Positions 43,255-52,883 of a stretch of DNA of 61,478 nucleotides are shown in pieces. The notes beneath the pieces were generated by a model, which saw nothing but the letters and a program-made list of their open reading frames with translations, made no database searches and was not told the origin of the DNA. Within the stretch, counting starts at the first letter, position 1, and each line of letters starts with the position of its first letter. This DNA is from NZQO01 sp964639255 (lineage in GTDB: Bacteria > Bacteroidota > Bacteroidia > Flavobacteriales > Flavobacteriaceae), in the NCBI GenBank assembly GCA_964639255.1, contig CAZXDP010000011.1, positions 1 through 61,478 of the forward strand. The letters are read 5' to 3'. Both the position numbers and the translations under genes were made by a program.

Positions 43255-43983
43255 ATGGAACACGACGAACCAACCTTTCACAAATCTCTTTCATTTACGA
43301 AGCGATTTGAAAATTACTTGGGTGAATTTGTTTATGGCGGCATCGATGGAAGTATTACCACTTTCGCTGTAGTAGCAGGTGCCGTAGGAGCAGGCCTTGA
43401 TAGCGCTATCATTATCATTCTTGGTTTTGCGAATTTGCTGGCAGACGGATTGGCGATGTCCATCGGGGCCTATTTAGCTGCGAAAACCCAAAATGAAACC
43501 TACCAAAAGCATAAGAAGATTGAATATTGGGAAGTCGATAATCTTCCCGAAAAAGAACGTGAGGAAATCGAGAAAATTTATGCTGCCAAAGGTTTTGAAG
43601 GCGAACTGCTGCAAAAAGTAGTTGATACTCTTACCGCCGATCGCGATCGTTGGGTATCGGTCATGATGAAAGAAGAATTGAATATGGTGGAAGAAGAGCG
43701 ATCTCCCATTTGGATAGGGCTTAGCACCTATATTTCGTTTGTTTTGGTCGGTCTACTACCGCTCCTGCTCTATGTTTGGGACTCTATTTCAAAGCTGCAA
43801 CTCGATCTCTTTCTCTGGACATCCATTCTAACGGGAATGGGATTTTTGTGTATTGGTGTTCTAAAGGCAAAGGTTACCCAAACCAAAATGCTAAAAAGTA
43901 TCGCTGAAACCCTTTTTCTGGGAGCCATCGCTGCCGTAGTAGCATATTATGTAGGTGACCTTCTCGAGCAGCTTATTTCTTAA
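43255..43983 (+). CDS. VIT1/CCC1 family metal transporter
   Basis: 242 aa from ATG at 43255; a second ATG at 43240 and a TTG at 43216 are possible but overlap the operator region. TM core: GGIDGSITTFAVVAGAVGAG, a long DGLAMSIGAYLAAKTQ segment, and later WIGLSTYISFVLVGLLPLL, with two C-terminal TMs. A cytosolic metal-binding domain with Glu-rich helices sits in the middle. The family exports or sequesters Fe2+/Mn2+. Divergent from the Mn uptake operon across one operator, an arrangement that suits balanced uptake and export. Confidence 0.85.
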   Translation: MEHDEPTFHKSLSFTKRFENYLGEFVYGGIDGSITTFAVVAGAVGAGLDSAIIIILGFANLLADGLAMSIGAYLAAKTQNETYQKHKKIEYWEVDNLPEKEREEIEKIYAAKGFEGELLQKVVDTLTADRDRWVSVMMKEELNMVEEERSPIWIGLSTYISFVLVGLLPLLLYVWDSISKLQLDLFLWTSILTGMGFLCIGVLKAKVTQTKMLKSIAETLFLGAIAAVVAYYVGDLLEQLIS

Positions 43984-44720
43984 AACCCCCGGTCTTTTTG
44001 AAGCTGCTCATAGGCTTCCTGCACTTTCCTGAATTTTTCCTCTGCCCCCCTGCGATAGGCCTCGTCCATATGTTGCAATTTATCGGGATGGTATTTCTTG
44101 ACCATGGTGCGATAGGCCGATTTAATTTGCGGGACCGTTGCATCTCGATCTATTTCCAAAATCTTATAGGCGCTATCGGGATTTTTGAAGAACATTGCCT
44201 TAATGCTCTCAAAATCGCGACGGTTCACATCGAGAAACCCGGCGATCTCGTGGATCTTCGATACCTCAGCTTGGCTTACGGCCCCATCGGCATTGGCTAT
44301 ACTAAACAGAAAATGCAGCACCTGTAACCTTGATTCGTACCGCATGCGCTGTCGGAACATGGTGCAAATGTGACGCGCAGAGATTTCCCGTTTCTTAATG
44401 ACCTCGTTGAACATTCGGAAAGTGGCATTGGCCCTATCTCTCCCGTAGGCCTGTACAAAATACTGCCTCACATAGTCCAGTTCCTGTTGGCTCACCGTAC
44501 CATCGGCCTTGATTACCAACGAAGCCAGCGAGAGCAGATTAAGCTCAAAATCGGCCGGGGTTACCCTGTCGCTTCGCTGCTGTTGGAATACCTGCTGAAA
44601 TCCCCCAGCGGAACGTTTCCCAAACATATTGTCCAACAAACTGCCCAACAAAAAGCCTACAATGGCACCGGGAAAACGATAGAACATAAAACCTATAAAG
44701 GCACCTAACCAACGAATCAT
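43980..44720 (-). CDS. TerB-DnaJ fusion protein (DjlA-like)
   Basis: 246 aa. N-terminal TM (MIRWLGAFIGFMFYRFPGA), a TerB-like helical domain (residues ~50-170, FELNLLSLASLVIKADGTVS..., NADGAVSQAEVSKIHEI), and a C-terminal J domain with KYHPDKLQHMD. The HPD motif is intact, so it may recruit Hsp70. The gene overlaps the VIT1-type gene end by 4 bp in convergent orientation. A -7 box TATCTTTG (44753-44760, minus) is 33 bp upstream. Confidence 0.9.
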   Translation of the reverse strand: MIRWLGAFIGFMFYRFPGAIVGFLLGSLLDNMFGKRSAGGFQQVFQQQRSDRVTPADFELNLLSLASLVIKADGTVSQQELDYVRQYFVQAYGRDRANATFRMFNEVIKKREISARHICTMFRQRMRYESRLQVLHFLFSIANADGAVSQAEVSKIHEIAGFLDVNRRDFESIKAMFFKNPDSAYKILEIDRDATVPQIKSAYRTMVKKYHPDKLQHMDEAYRRGAEEKFRKVQEAYEQLQKDRGF

Positions 44721-44852
44721 ACCTGTTATTTAACCGTATTTTTTTGAAAGCGCAAAGATACGCATTGCCAATAAAGTAGTACGGTTGCAGCTACGGAATA
44801 TGGCGGCATCGCATATTCTGCCGAGAGGGCGACCATTGGCCTGTAAATTATG

Positions 44853-44860
44853 TATCTTTG
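44853..44860 (+). promoter_or_regulatory. -7 box of the bacilliredoxin gene
   Basis: TATCTTTG, exact TAnnTTTG, 32 bp before the ATG at 44893. Confidence 0.5.
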
Positions 44861-44892
44861 CCTGTACGGAAAAGAACATAAAAAAGAAAGCT

Positions 44893-45303
44893 ATGTATCC
44901 ACCAGAATTAATAAAACCGATGCGCGAAGATTTAACCCAAGTTGGGTTTTCTGAACTTTTCACTGCCGAAGAAGTAGCGAATGCCTTAGACCGGGAGGGC
45001 ACTACCTTGGTAGTAGTAAACTCGGTATGTGGTTGTGCTGCAGCCAATGCGCGCCCGGGTGCCCGTATGTCGTTGCAAAACGATAAGAAACCAGACCATT
45101 TGGTTACCGTATTTGCCGGGGTAGACCGCGAAGCGGTAGATGCCGCCAGATCACAAATGGTGCCCTTTCCGCCCAGCTCGCCTTCCATGGCGCTTTTCAA
45201 GGATGGAGAGTTAGTGCATATGTTGGAGCGCCATCATATTGAGGGCCGTCCAGCCGATATGATTGCCGAAAATTTAAAGGGTGCTTATAACGAGTATTGT
45301 TAA
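44893..45303 (+). CDS. BrxA/BrxB family bacilliredoxin
   Basis: 136 aa from ATG at 44893. Thioredoxin-like with the conserved CGC motif in LVVVNSVCGCAAANARPG. Bacilliredoxins remove bacillithiol from proteins; Bacteroidota make bacillithiol-type thiols in several lineages. Monocistronic, closed by a terminator. Confidence 0.93.
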   Translation: MYPPELIKPMREDLTQVGFSELFTAEEVANALDREGTTLVVVNSVCGCAAANARPGARMSLQNDKKPDHLVTVFAGVDREAVDAARSQMVPFPPSSPSMALFKDGELVHMLERHHIEGRPADMIAENLKGAYNEYC

Positions 45304-45335
45304 CAAAGTATCCCTTTGGGGAAATGCGCAAATGC

Positions 45336-45372
45336 AAACCGTTTCTGAAGTTTATTGGAAACGGTTTTTTAT
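45336..45372 (+). terminator. Terminator of the bacilliredoxin gene
   Basis: Ten-bp stem AAACCGTTTC/GAAACGGTTT with a T-run after it. Confidence 0.88.
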
Positions 45373-45396
45373 TTTTGAAGCGCATATTCTTATGGT

Positions 45397-46140
45397 ATGA
45401 AACAACTAGCCAAACTTGCCAGTTATCCATTTTCGGTAGTATTCTATCTTCTATTCGGGATAAACCTATTGGTTTTTCACCCCATTCAATGGATCTGTCT
45501 CAACCTTTTTGGGTATCACGCCCATAAAAAGAGCGTAGACTCTTTTAACTGGATTATTTTGCGGTGCCTAAATATCTTGGGCACTAGGTTCAATGTTTCG
45601 ATGCACAGCAGTATTCCCAACAATGTTCCCATCATTATTGTGGCCAATCACCAGAGCATGTGGGACATACCGCCCATTATATGGTTTATGCGCAAGTACC
45701 ACCCCAAATTCATTTCAAAAATTGAGTTGGGCAAGGGAATTCCTTCCATTTCTTATAACCTGAAGCACGGGGGCAGTGTTTTGATAGACCGAAAGAATCC
45801 ACGGCAGGCTGCCGGCGAGATTATCAAAATTGCTCGCTATGTAAGCGAACATAATCGTAGCGTAGTTATTTTCCCAGAAGGTACCCGTAGCCGAAATGGA
45901 GTACCGAAACCCTTTCGAAGAACAGGTTTGCTCACCCTTTTCAAAAAAGCGCCCGATGCGTACGTGCTCCCGGTGAGCATTAGTCATTCTTGGAAACTTC
46001 AGCAATACGGAATGTTCCCCATACCATTGGGGGTTTCATTGAAAATAGTCGTGCACCCTTCCATTAAGGTTTCCGAATATGACCCAGAAGACCTCATCGA
46101 CCTAACAGAGAAAACGATTGCAAACGCTGTGGAACAATGA
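45397..46140 (+). CDS. plsC: 1-acyl-sn-glycerol-3-phosphate acyltransferase (PlsC)
   Basis: 247 aa. Amphipathic/TM N-terminus; catalytic motif NHQSMWD (H-x4-D) and the later FPEGTRSRNG. Forms phosphatidic acid from lysophosphatidic acid at the inner membrane. Overlaps the HD-domain gene by 4 bp (ATGA). Confidence 0.93.
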   Translation: MKQLAKLASYPFSVVFYLLFGINLLVFHPIQWICLNLFGYHAHKKSVDSFNWIILRCLNILGTRFNVSMHSSIPNNVPIIIVANHQSMWDIPPIIWFMRKYHPKFISKIELGKGIPSISYNLKHGGSVLIDRKNPRQAAGEIIKIARYVSEHNRSVVIFPEGTRSRNGVPKPFRRTGLLTLFKKAPDAYVLPVSISHSWKLQQYGMFPIPLGVSLKIVVHPSIKVSEYDPEDLIDLTEKTIANAVEQ

Positions 46141-46799
46141 CCGAACAAAACGTGCAACCTCTCATCGATGCGACCATTCAATACGTGAAGAAAGAATTGG
46201 CTCAAGCGGAAGGCGGCCACGATTGGTTCCATATTGAACGGGTTTACAGAAATGCCCAATATCTTTTACGGTATGAAAAAGCCAATGCGCCCGTAGTGTT
46301 GCTTGGGGCGCTACTGCACGACATTGCCGACAGTAAATTCCATTCAGGAGATGAAAGTATAGGGCCTAGAAAGGCAGCGCAATTTCTAGACGGCCTTGGA
46401 GTAGATGCCGCCCTGCGCGATCACGTAGTGGCCATCGTCAAAAACGTTTCGTTTAAAGGAGGTAATGCGCCCGTAACTTTTCATTCCAAAGAACTGGAAA
46501 TTGTGCAGGATGCCGATAGGCTCGACGCTTTGGGTGCCATAGGCATTGCAAGAACCTTTAATTACGGAGGTTACAAAAACCGTGCACTCTACAACCCCGA
46601 GATTGCCCCCAAAATGGGGATGACCCCGGCAGAGTACAAAGCATCGACCGCCCCAACCATCAACCATTTTTACGAGAAATTGCTTTTGCTGAAAGACCGG
46701 ATGCATACCGAAACAGGAAAGAAACTAGCCCAACAACGCCACGAGTTTATGGAACAATTTCTGGAGCAGTTTTATGCCGAATGGGACGGAGAAAGGTAA
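46137..46799 (+). CDS. HD-domain phosphohydrolase
   Basis: 220 aa. HD signature: GGHDWFHIERVYRNA (His), LLGALLHDIADSKF (HD), and a later Asp in IVQDADRLDALGA. Size and motif order match YedJ/HDc-type single-domain phosphohydrolases. Substrate unknown. Coupled to plsC. Confidence 0.88.
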   Translation: MTEQNVQPLIDATIQYVKKELAQAEGGHDWFHIERVYRNAQYLLRYEKANAPVVLLGALLHDIADSKFHSGDESIGPRKAAQFLDGLGVDAALRDHVVAIVKNVSFKGGNAPVTFHSKELEIVQDADRLDALGAIGIARTFNYGGYKNRALYNPEIAPKMGMTPAEYKASTAPTINHFYEKLLLLKDRMHTETGKKLAQQRHEFMEQFLEQFYAEWDGER

Positions 46800-46948
46800 T
46801 TGCATACTCCTTTTTTCTTCACCCCGATACAATAAACAGTTGCGTCTCAATTCTAAAAGATTTGAAACTATTGACCAACCGCTTGCACGTGAAGTAATTC
46901 TTTCAGTACTTCTGCTATTTCAGAAAAACGAAATCCGCCCAAGGGATG

Positions 46949-48649
46949 CTAATAAATAAAGGTGTCGAGCGTACCTTTTTCCGATTGATTGGCAAGGTTG
47001 ATTACCTTTATCTTTTTTGTTTCCGTTGGCAACCCATAATCTTGGTAAATGGTGTATTTCAATAAGGTGGGTATGGCACCGGTATCACCATCAATACTTT
47101 TTACGTTTACGAGCCAGTTTCCGAAGTCCTCATCTTCGATGGTAAATTCCTTGATCGCATAGCCTCTGGAAATTTCGTCTTCTATTAAATCCTCATTGTT
47201 AAAGGCAGCATGACGCCACGTAAAATATTTTTTATTGGGACTTACAAACTGCACCTCAAATTCTGCCAGAGGGTTGGTATACTCTAAAACGATACGTACA
47301 TCTTTCTTGAAATTGACCGAAAGAAACTCATTGGGAATTCCCCTGAAGTCAATCTTGCTTTTATGATTAGCGATTAGGTGCCTGAACTCGTTGAAAATAA
47401 TTGGATGAATAGGCTCAAAATCTACATTGGGTACCGTATTATAAATCATTTGTTTATAAAGCGCCGTGGCGAGATTGTACCTTCCCGTCGCTGCGTAAAG
47501 CCGTGCCACATCACGATAGGCTTGAATGTTGTCTGGGTGTGCATCCAAAAGTCTTTCCATGACAAAAGTAGCTTGTATCAAATGGTTTTTTTCTTCCAGT
47601 TCGAACGCGATAGCCCGTAGAATTCGGGGATTGTCATTCGCTTGCCGGAACAAATCTGCCAAGACCGTATACCCGTGCACGGGACCCCACTTGGAAAAAT
47701 AGTTGGCCATATCGAGATAATACGCTAAGTTCCGCGTTTCGGGCAGGTTGCGCTGTTCGTTATAGACCCTCTGCGCCTCAGGCAGCGTCGGATAGTTCCT
47801 GATTTCATCGATAAACCGGGCCGTGGCAATAGTGGTATTGTCTGAAATAGGTAAAACACCCTCATTATAATTATTCCCCTTTACTAAAACTGAACCTGCT
47901 TTTTTCTGGCTATTTGACGTATCGTTTGAATTTGATGTCGTAATGCTCATAACCCCTCCAGCTCCAAACGTACCGTATTTTACGGTCGCTGCTAGACTAC
48001 GGTATACAGTAATATTGGTAATCTGTTGTGGATCAATAAACCCTAGCGCGTTTTGATCGACCGGAATTCCATCTACCACCACTTGAATTGGCACCTTACT
48101 TCCGCCCAAAGCTCCCCTCATTCTTGAATTGTAAACGACCTGTCCTTCTTGCGGACTGCCAAGTACATCGAGCATTGGTATTTTTCTCGCTACGGTATAT
48201 AAATCTACATCAATACCGCTAATAAATCGCGTTTGCACATCTTCGTACGAATAGCCTACCTCCTTCTTACTTCTCTTTACAAAATCTTTTTCTACATATT
48301 CTTCCTTTCCTTCCCTTTCGCGAACGGTTATGGCCTCCAGTACTTCTGCATTGTACTGCATTTGAATCTCCATAGAAGGTTCATCAGGAGCTACCGTAAC
48401 TGTTTTGGGATACATTAAAAAGGCGTTGACAACCAATTCGTCGCCAGGGGCAACGGCCAACGTAAATACACCGTTCTTGCCAGTTTCGGTTTCAATAAAG
48501 GTATTTTTAATAGTAACCACAGCATTGGCAATGGGCTGATTGTCGGGTACCGATATAACCTTGCCTTGAACAAGCAGGTCTCGCTCTTGCCCATAAAGTA
48601 GCGGGGCAGCGAAAAATACGAGTACGAGTAAATTCAATAGTATTTTCAT
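46949..48649 (-). CDS. CarboxypepD-like/TonB-plug/TPR/DUF2135 multidomain protein
   Basis: 566 aa. Signal peptide (MKILLNLLVLVFFAAPLLYG). Residues ~25-110 form a CarboxypepD_reg-like domain (VSVPDNQPIANAVVTIKNT). Residues ~115-240 resemble a TonB-receptor plug (PMLDVLGSPQEGQVVYNSRM, VPIQVVVDGIPV, YGTFGAGGVMSIT). Then TPR-like helices (LAYYLDMANYFSKWG..., YRDVARLYAATGRYNL) and a final DUF2135-type strand domain (WLVNVKSIDGDTGA, LLKYTIYQDYGLP). There is no beta-barrel after the plug. Periplasmic; role unknown. Confidence 0.78.
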   Translation of the reverse strand: MKILLNLLVLVFFAAPLLYGQERDLLVQGKVISVPDNQPIANAVVTIKNTFIETETGKNGVFTLAVAPGDELVVNAFLMYPKTVTVAPDEPSMEIQMQYNAEVLEAITVREREGKEEYVEKDFVKRSKKEVGYSYEDVQTRFISGIDVDLYTVARKIPMLDVLGSPQEGQVVYNSRMRGALGGSKVPIQVVVDGIPVDQNALGFIDPQQITNITVYRSLAATVKYGTFGAGGVMSITTSNSNDTSNSQKKAGSVLVKGNNYNEGVLPISDNTTIATARFIDEIRNYPTLPEAQRVYNEQRNLPETRNLAYYLDMANYFSKWGPVHGYTVLADLFRQANDNPRILRAIAFELEEKNHLIQATFVMERLLDAHPDNIQAYRDVARLYAATGRYNLATALYKQMIYNTVPNVDFEPIHPIIFNEFRHLIANHKSKIDFRGIPNEFLSVNFKKDVRIVLEYTNPLAEFEVQFVSPNKKYFTWRHAAFNNEDLIEDEISRGYAIKEFTIEDEDFGNWLVNVKSIDGDTGAIPTLLKYTIYQDYGLPTETKKIKVINLANQSEKGTLDTFIY

Positions 48650-48748
48650 AGCAGCAAATTTTAAAGGAAGGATATTCCTCGATTTTCTTTCAATATAATC
48701 AAAAATCGCACCATTTAAAAGCCTGATGTTCTTTGCACTACGCTTTTT

Positions 48749-49825
48749 TTAGAAAAGCCGAGTCTGAGGATTTTTTCGCTGAAGATAATGTGAAGGCTCC
48801 AAAGCGATCGCACCCCCGCGAGGCAGATATCTTCGCTTGGCCAGTGCCATGGTTTCCCTTATCTGCGTTGCAAAAGCCCCTTCGCCCTTCATTCGAGTAC
48901 CAAAACGGCTATCGTTTAGTTTTCCTCCGTGGCAATGGGCGATCTGGTTCAAAATTCGTTCCGCACGATCGGGCAGCGCCTTGTGTATCCAGTCAGAAAA
49001 AATTTCGGCTATTTGTCCGTTAAGACGTACCACGGTATACCCAACATCCTTAGCACCCAGTTCAGCTACCTTCTTCACCAAGGGAAGTATCTCATGGTTG
49101 TTCAATGATGGAATAATAGGCGCCATCATTACCCGAACGGGAATATCGTGCTGGCTAAGAACCTCCACTACCTTTAACCGTTGTTTGATACTGGCGGTTC
49201 GTGGTTCCAGTAGCCTTCTCGTTTCTTCGGAAAGGGAAGTAATGGAGATATTTACTGAAATACAGTCTATTTTGGCCAATTCCTTTAAAATATCGACATC
49301 CCGCAATATAAGACTGTTCTTGGTGATAATGCCGGTGGGATGCTTCCACTTCAGCAGTACTTCAAGGCATTTACGGGTAATTTGGAGTTTTCGCTCTAAA
49401 GGTTGGTAGCAATCTGTATTCCCTGATAATATTATGGGTTCTCCTTTCCAGGATTTCTTGGTGATGTGCTGTTCTAGCAGTTGGGGTGCATTCGTCTTGT
49501 AAAGAATGTTCCGCTCAAAATCCAAGCCTGCCCCATACCCCCAATATTCGTGGCTGTTACGGGCATAACAATATACGCAACCGTGCTCGCAACCCTGGTA
49601 TGGATTGGCTGAATAGCCCATACCCACATCGGGGCTGTCCACTTTGTTCACGAAGGTTTTGGGAAACACCTCGAGGTACCTGGTGTTGTTTGGATCTGCC
49701 AGCTCTCCTTCGGCCTCGCAGTAATTTAAATAATCGTCCCGAAGCTCGTGGCTGAGCTCAAAAAAGCGGTTGGGCACCTGTTTTTGCGCGCCACGGCCTT
49801 TTTTATGTTCGGGCTGATTCGACAT
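48749..49825 (-). CDS. Radical SAM protein, PA0069/Rv2578c type
   Basis: 358 aa. Iron-sulphur motif CEHGCVYCYAR (CxxxCxxC), preceded by NPYQGCEHG typical of the PA0069 family. SplB-like layout. SAM-dependent radical enzyme of unknown substrate. Basic N-terminus. Confidence 0.92.
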   Translation of the reverse strand: MSNQPEHKKGRGAQKQVPNRFFELSHELRDDYLNYCEAEGELADPNNTRYLEVFPKTFVNKVDSPDVGMGYSANPYQGCEHGCVYCYARNSHEYWGYGAGLDFERNILYKTNAPQLLEQHITKKSWKGEPIILSGNTDCYQPLERKLQITRKCLEVLLKWKHPTGIITKNSLILRDVDILKELAKIDCISVNISITSLSEETRRLLEPRTASIKQRLKVVEVLSQHDIPVRVMMAPIIPSLNNHEILPLVKKVAELGAKDVGYTVVRLNGQIAEIFSDWIHKALPDRAERILNQIAHCHGGKLNDSRFGTRMKGEGAFATQIRETMALAKRRYLPRGGAIALEPSHYLQRKNPQTRLF

Positions 49826-49898
49826 TTTGAAGTAAAGATTTACTCCAAAAATAGATACAATTTGGATTATTTCCTATTTTATTTGGAATTATTCCTAT

Positions 49899-50681
49899 TT
49901 ATTTCCCTGGAAATTTAGCTTTTCGTTTTTCCAAAAACGCCTGTGTACCCTCCTTGAAATCGGCCGTACCGAAACATTTGCCAAATTCGGTGATCTCGGT
50001 CTCAAAGCCATTTTCATCTTCTTCAAAGCCGGCATTTACCGAAGCGATGGCAGCGGCAATGGCTACGGGTGAATTATTCATGATTTTCTTCGCCAAAGAT
50101 TTTGTGAAATCGAGCAATTCCTCCTGTTTGGTGACATGGTTCACCAAACCATATTGTAACGCCTGTGCGGCGTCTATCATTCCTGCGGTCATAATCATTT
50201 CCATAGCGCGGCCTTTCCCAACAAGTTGCGGTAGCCGCTGGGTGCCGCCATACCCTGGTATAACTCCAAGCGAAACCTCAGGAAGACCCATTTTGGCAGT
50301 ATCGCTAGCCGTGCGAAAATGTGCCGCCATAGCAAGCTCTAGGCCACCGCCCAGCGCAAAGCCGTTGATCGCGGCAATAGACGGCGTAGACAAATGGGCC
50401 AGAAAGTCGAACAGCTTGGCTTGCCCTTCCGCTGCCAACTGCTCCCCTTGCGAGACGGAGAAATCGGCAAACTCGCTTATATCGGCTCCCGCCACAAATG
50501 CCTTGGTGCCGCTCCCGGTCAATATAATTACCTTTATTTTTTTGTCTTCATCGGCCTTCTTTAACGCTTTATGCAGTTCGTTGATGGTGGCCTGGTTAAG
50601 GGCGTTTAACTTTTCGGGTCTGTTTATGGTAATGATGGCCAAACCATCCTCTTTTTCAAAAAGCAAATTTTTGAATGTCAT
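49899..50681 (-). CDS. Enoyl-CoA hydratase/isomerase family protein
   Basis: 260 aa crotonase fold: oxyanion-hole GADISEFAD and NGFALGGGLELAMA, and the catalytic Glu region PEVSLGVIPGYGGTQRLP. Likely in fatty acid beta-oxidation. Monocistronic. Confidence 0.93.
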   Translation of the reverse strand: MTFKNLLFEKEDGLAIITINRPEKLNALNQATINELHKALKKADEDKKIKVIILTGSGTKAFVAGADISEFADFSVSQGEQLAAEGQAKLFDFLAHLSTPSIAAINGFALGGGLELAMAAHFRTASDTAKMGLPEVSLGVIPGYGGTQRLPQLVGKGRAMEMIMTAGMIDAAQALQYGLVNHVTKQEELLDFTKSLAKKIMNNSPVAIAAAIASVNAGFEEDENGFETEITEFGKCFGTADFKEGTQAFLEKRKAKFPGK

Positions 50682-50740
50682 AATGTGAATTTTTGTTAGA
50701 TATGTAGCTTTTTCTCGTGAAACACAAGTTACAAAAATGC

Positions 50741-52201
50741 CTAAATTATGCGAGGAAAACTCACCTTAAATGTAGCGCCCTCGCCCACGGTAGATTCTAG
50801 GCCAATGGTGCCTCCGTAGGTTTCCACGATTTTCTTGACCATTGCCAGCCCCAGTCCCATCCCGCTCGATTTAGTCGTGAACTTGGGCTCGAACACCTTT
50901 TCCTTGTTCTCTTCAGAAACGCCCACACCGTTATCGGACACAACAATACATACATTTTGGTCTTCCTTGAGCACCCGCACGAGAATAACCGGCGTTTCTG
51001 GAGCTTTCTGTTCTATGGCGTGCACGCTGTTTTTAATAATATTTGTAATGACCCGTATAAGCTGCGTACGATCGAACTTGGCGATGATGATATCTTCTTC
51101 CGAAGAGAATTTGATATAATCTTCATTGAAAATATCGAGCGCCAATTTTGTAATTTTCACCACATTCAAGGTCTCGTCCTGCTGGGCGGGCATTTTAGCA
51201 TAAGTTGAAAAGGCAGAGGCAATGCTGCTCATCGTATCGATTTGCTGGATAAGGGTATTGCTGTACTCGTCGAGCTTTCGTTCAATATCGGGATCGCTGG
51301 GGTCGAACTTGCGTTGAAAGCTCTGGACCGTAAGCCGCATAGGAGTGAGCGGATTTTTAATTTCATGGGCCACCTGCTTCGCCATTTCGCGCCAAGCAGC
51401 CTCGCGCTCGCTAGCCGCCAGCTGGGCCGCACTATTCTCGAGCTCATCGATCATACTATTGTAGGCGTTTACCAAATTGCCGATTTCCTCGGTGGTGGAA
51501 TCGATCAAAATTCTCTTATTGCGCTTATTGAGCCTGGTTTCAGTAATTTTCTCACTTACGGTATTGAGTGAACGGGTAATGTATTTTGAAAGGAAGTAAG
51601 CCAACGCTATGGCGATAAGCAACATGACGAAGTAGGCCATGCCCAAACGGGATAAATTTTCCTTTAACTCTTTCTGTATAAAACCATCGTCCTCGATGTA
51701 CGGAAGGTTTAGAATGGCCAAGGGCTTAAAGTATTGATCGGTTATATATGAATAGGACGATTGGTACTCTTGCCCGTCCTCTTCAAATTGCTCCACAAAA
51801 TGCTTGTCTGGTGAATTTTCGAGCCGCTCCAATACATAATCTGGCAATTTTTTTACGATGGAATCGCTTAGAAAGGACGCCTTGGAAGATTTGAGCAGAT
51901 TTCCATTTAAATCGTACAGGAAAAGATCTAGTTCGTGTACAGCCTTTATCTCATATATTTTCTCCTTGAAAATAAGCGGCAGTTTATCGGTTTCTACCGG
52001 GTACGTAGTGTTATTGATTACAAAACCTATGTTCTTTACAATTTGGTTCTCCTTGCGCTCCAAGCGCTCCCTGTGGTAATCTTCGGCTTCCTCCCTGTAT
52101 TGGTAAATGGTGACCACCCCGATTAGAATAGAGGCCAACAGGATAAGCAAAATCATGGAAAAGAAAATACGATTTCTAAGGGATCGTTGATAGAAAGCCA
52201 C
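50741..52201 (-). CDS. NtrY-like sensor histidine kinase
   Basis: 486 aa. Two TM around a periplasmic sensor (residues ~30-165), a HAMP-like segment, and the kinase core: H box AHEIKNPLTPM, N box IIKNSVHAIE, G1 DNGVGVS, G2 GMGLGLAMVK. No adjacent response regulator is seen, so the partner is elsewhere. Confidence 0.92.
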   Translation of the reverse strand: MAFYQRSLRNRIFFSMILLILLASILIGVVTIYQYREEAEDYHRERLERKENQIVKNIGFVINNTTYPVETDKLPLIFKEKIYEIKAVHELDLFLYDLNGNLLKSSKASFLSDSIVKKLPDYVLERLENSPDKHFVEQFEEDGQEYQSSYSYITDQYFKPLAILNLPYIEDDGFIQKELKENLSRLGMAYFVMLLIAIALAYFLSKYITRSLNTVSEKITETRLNKRNKRILIDSTTEEIGNLVNAYNSMIDELENSAAQLAASEREAAWREMAKQVAHEIKNPLTPMRLTVQSFQRKFDPSDPDIERKLDEYSNTLIQQIDTMSSIASAFSTYAKMPAQQDETLNVVKITKLALDIFNEDYIKFSSEEDIIIAKFDRTQLIRVITNIIKNSVHAIEQKAPETPVILVRVLKEDQNVCIVVSDNGVGVSEENKEKVFEPKFTTKSSGMGLGLAMVKKIVETYGGTIGLESTVGEGATFKVSFPRII

Positions 52202-52267
52202 GGAGCCAAATTTTAAACGAAAGATAACAATTATTGCGCCAAGAACCGCTTCTCAACGCATTTGGAA

Positions 52268-52801
52268 TTACTTTTCGCGAAGACGCTTATAAAATTTATA
52301 TCCCAATAGTAAAAGTACTGAGAAGAGTATTATGCCAACCACGCCATAAATCCAGTTAACGGCATGCCGTAGCATTACCAAGAATACGACAGCGAACAAA
52401 ATGATCGTGGCCCCTTCGTTAAAGAGCCGCATAAAATTAGAGGAATGTTTCACCTCATCGCGCTGCAACTGCTTGAATAGTTGGTGGCACTTGAGGTGGT
52501 ATACTATCAAGAGTACCACGAACCCCAATTTTACCTGCATCCAGGCGTCGCTAAGGTAAAAAGGCCGCAAATAGATGAGCCAAAGGGCAAAACCAATGGC
52601 CAGTACCGCCGAGGGCCACGTAATAATATACCAAAGCCTGCGCGCCATCAATTTGAATTGTACTCCTAATATCTCCTTTTCTGGAGAAGGCTTATGGAAC
52701 GCCTCTATTTGGTAAACGAACAACCTAACAATGTAAAAAAGACCCGCGAACCAAGTAATTACAAAAATAAGATGGAGCGCCTTTATGTAGTTGTATTCCA
52801 T
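52268..52801 (-). CDS. HemJ-like protoporphyrinogen oxidase (CopD family)
   Basis: 177 aa from ATG at 52801, which begins MEYNYIKALHLIFVITW; the longer start adds residues that are not membrane-like. Four to five TM segments with the conserved His in KALHLIFVITWFAGLFYIVR and a later conserved Lys. HemJ oxidises protoporphyrinogen IX in heme synthesis. hemH lies ~7 kb away on the same strand. Confidence 0.8.
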   Translation of the reverse strand: MEYNYIKALHLIFVITWFAGLFYIVRLFVYQIEAFHKPSPEKEILGVQFKLMARRLWYIITWPSAVLAIGFALWLIYLRPFYLSDAWMQVKLGFVVLLIVYHLKCHQLFKQLQRDEVKHSSNFMRLFNEGATIILFAVVFLVMLRHAVNWIYGVVGIILFSVLLLLGYKFYKRLREK

Positions 52802-52819
52802 GGTTTCAAAAATACGCAA

Positions 52820-52858
52820 AAAAAAACCTGTCCGATTCAAAAAAAAACGGACAGGTGC
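52820..52858 (-). terminator. Terminator of the VPS10/BNR gene
   Basis: Minus strand: ACCTGTCCG/CGGACAGGT stem, loop ~12 nt, then a T-run. Confidence 0.85.
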
Positions 52859-52883
52859 TTGTGATTTAAAAAGGTTTAGAATG

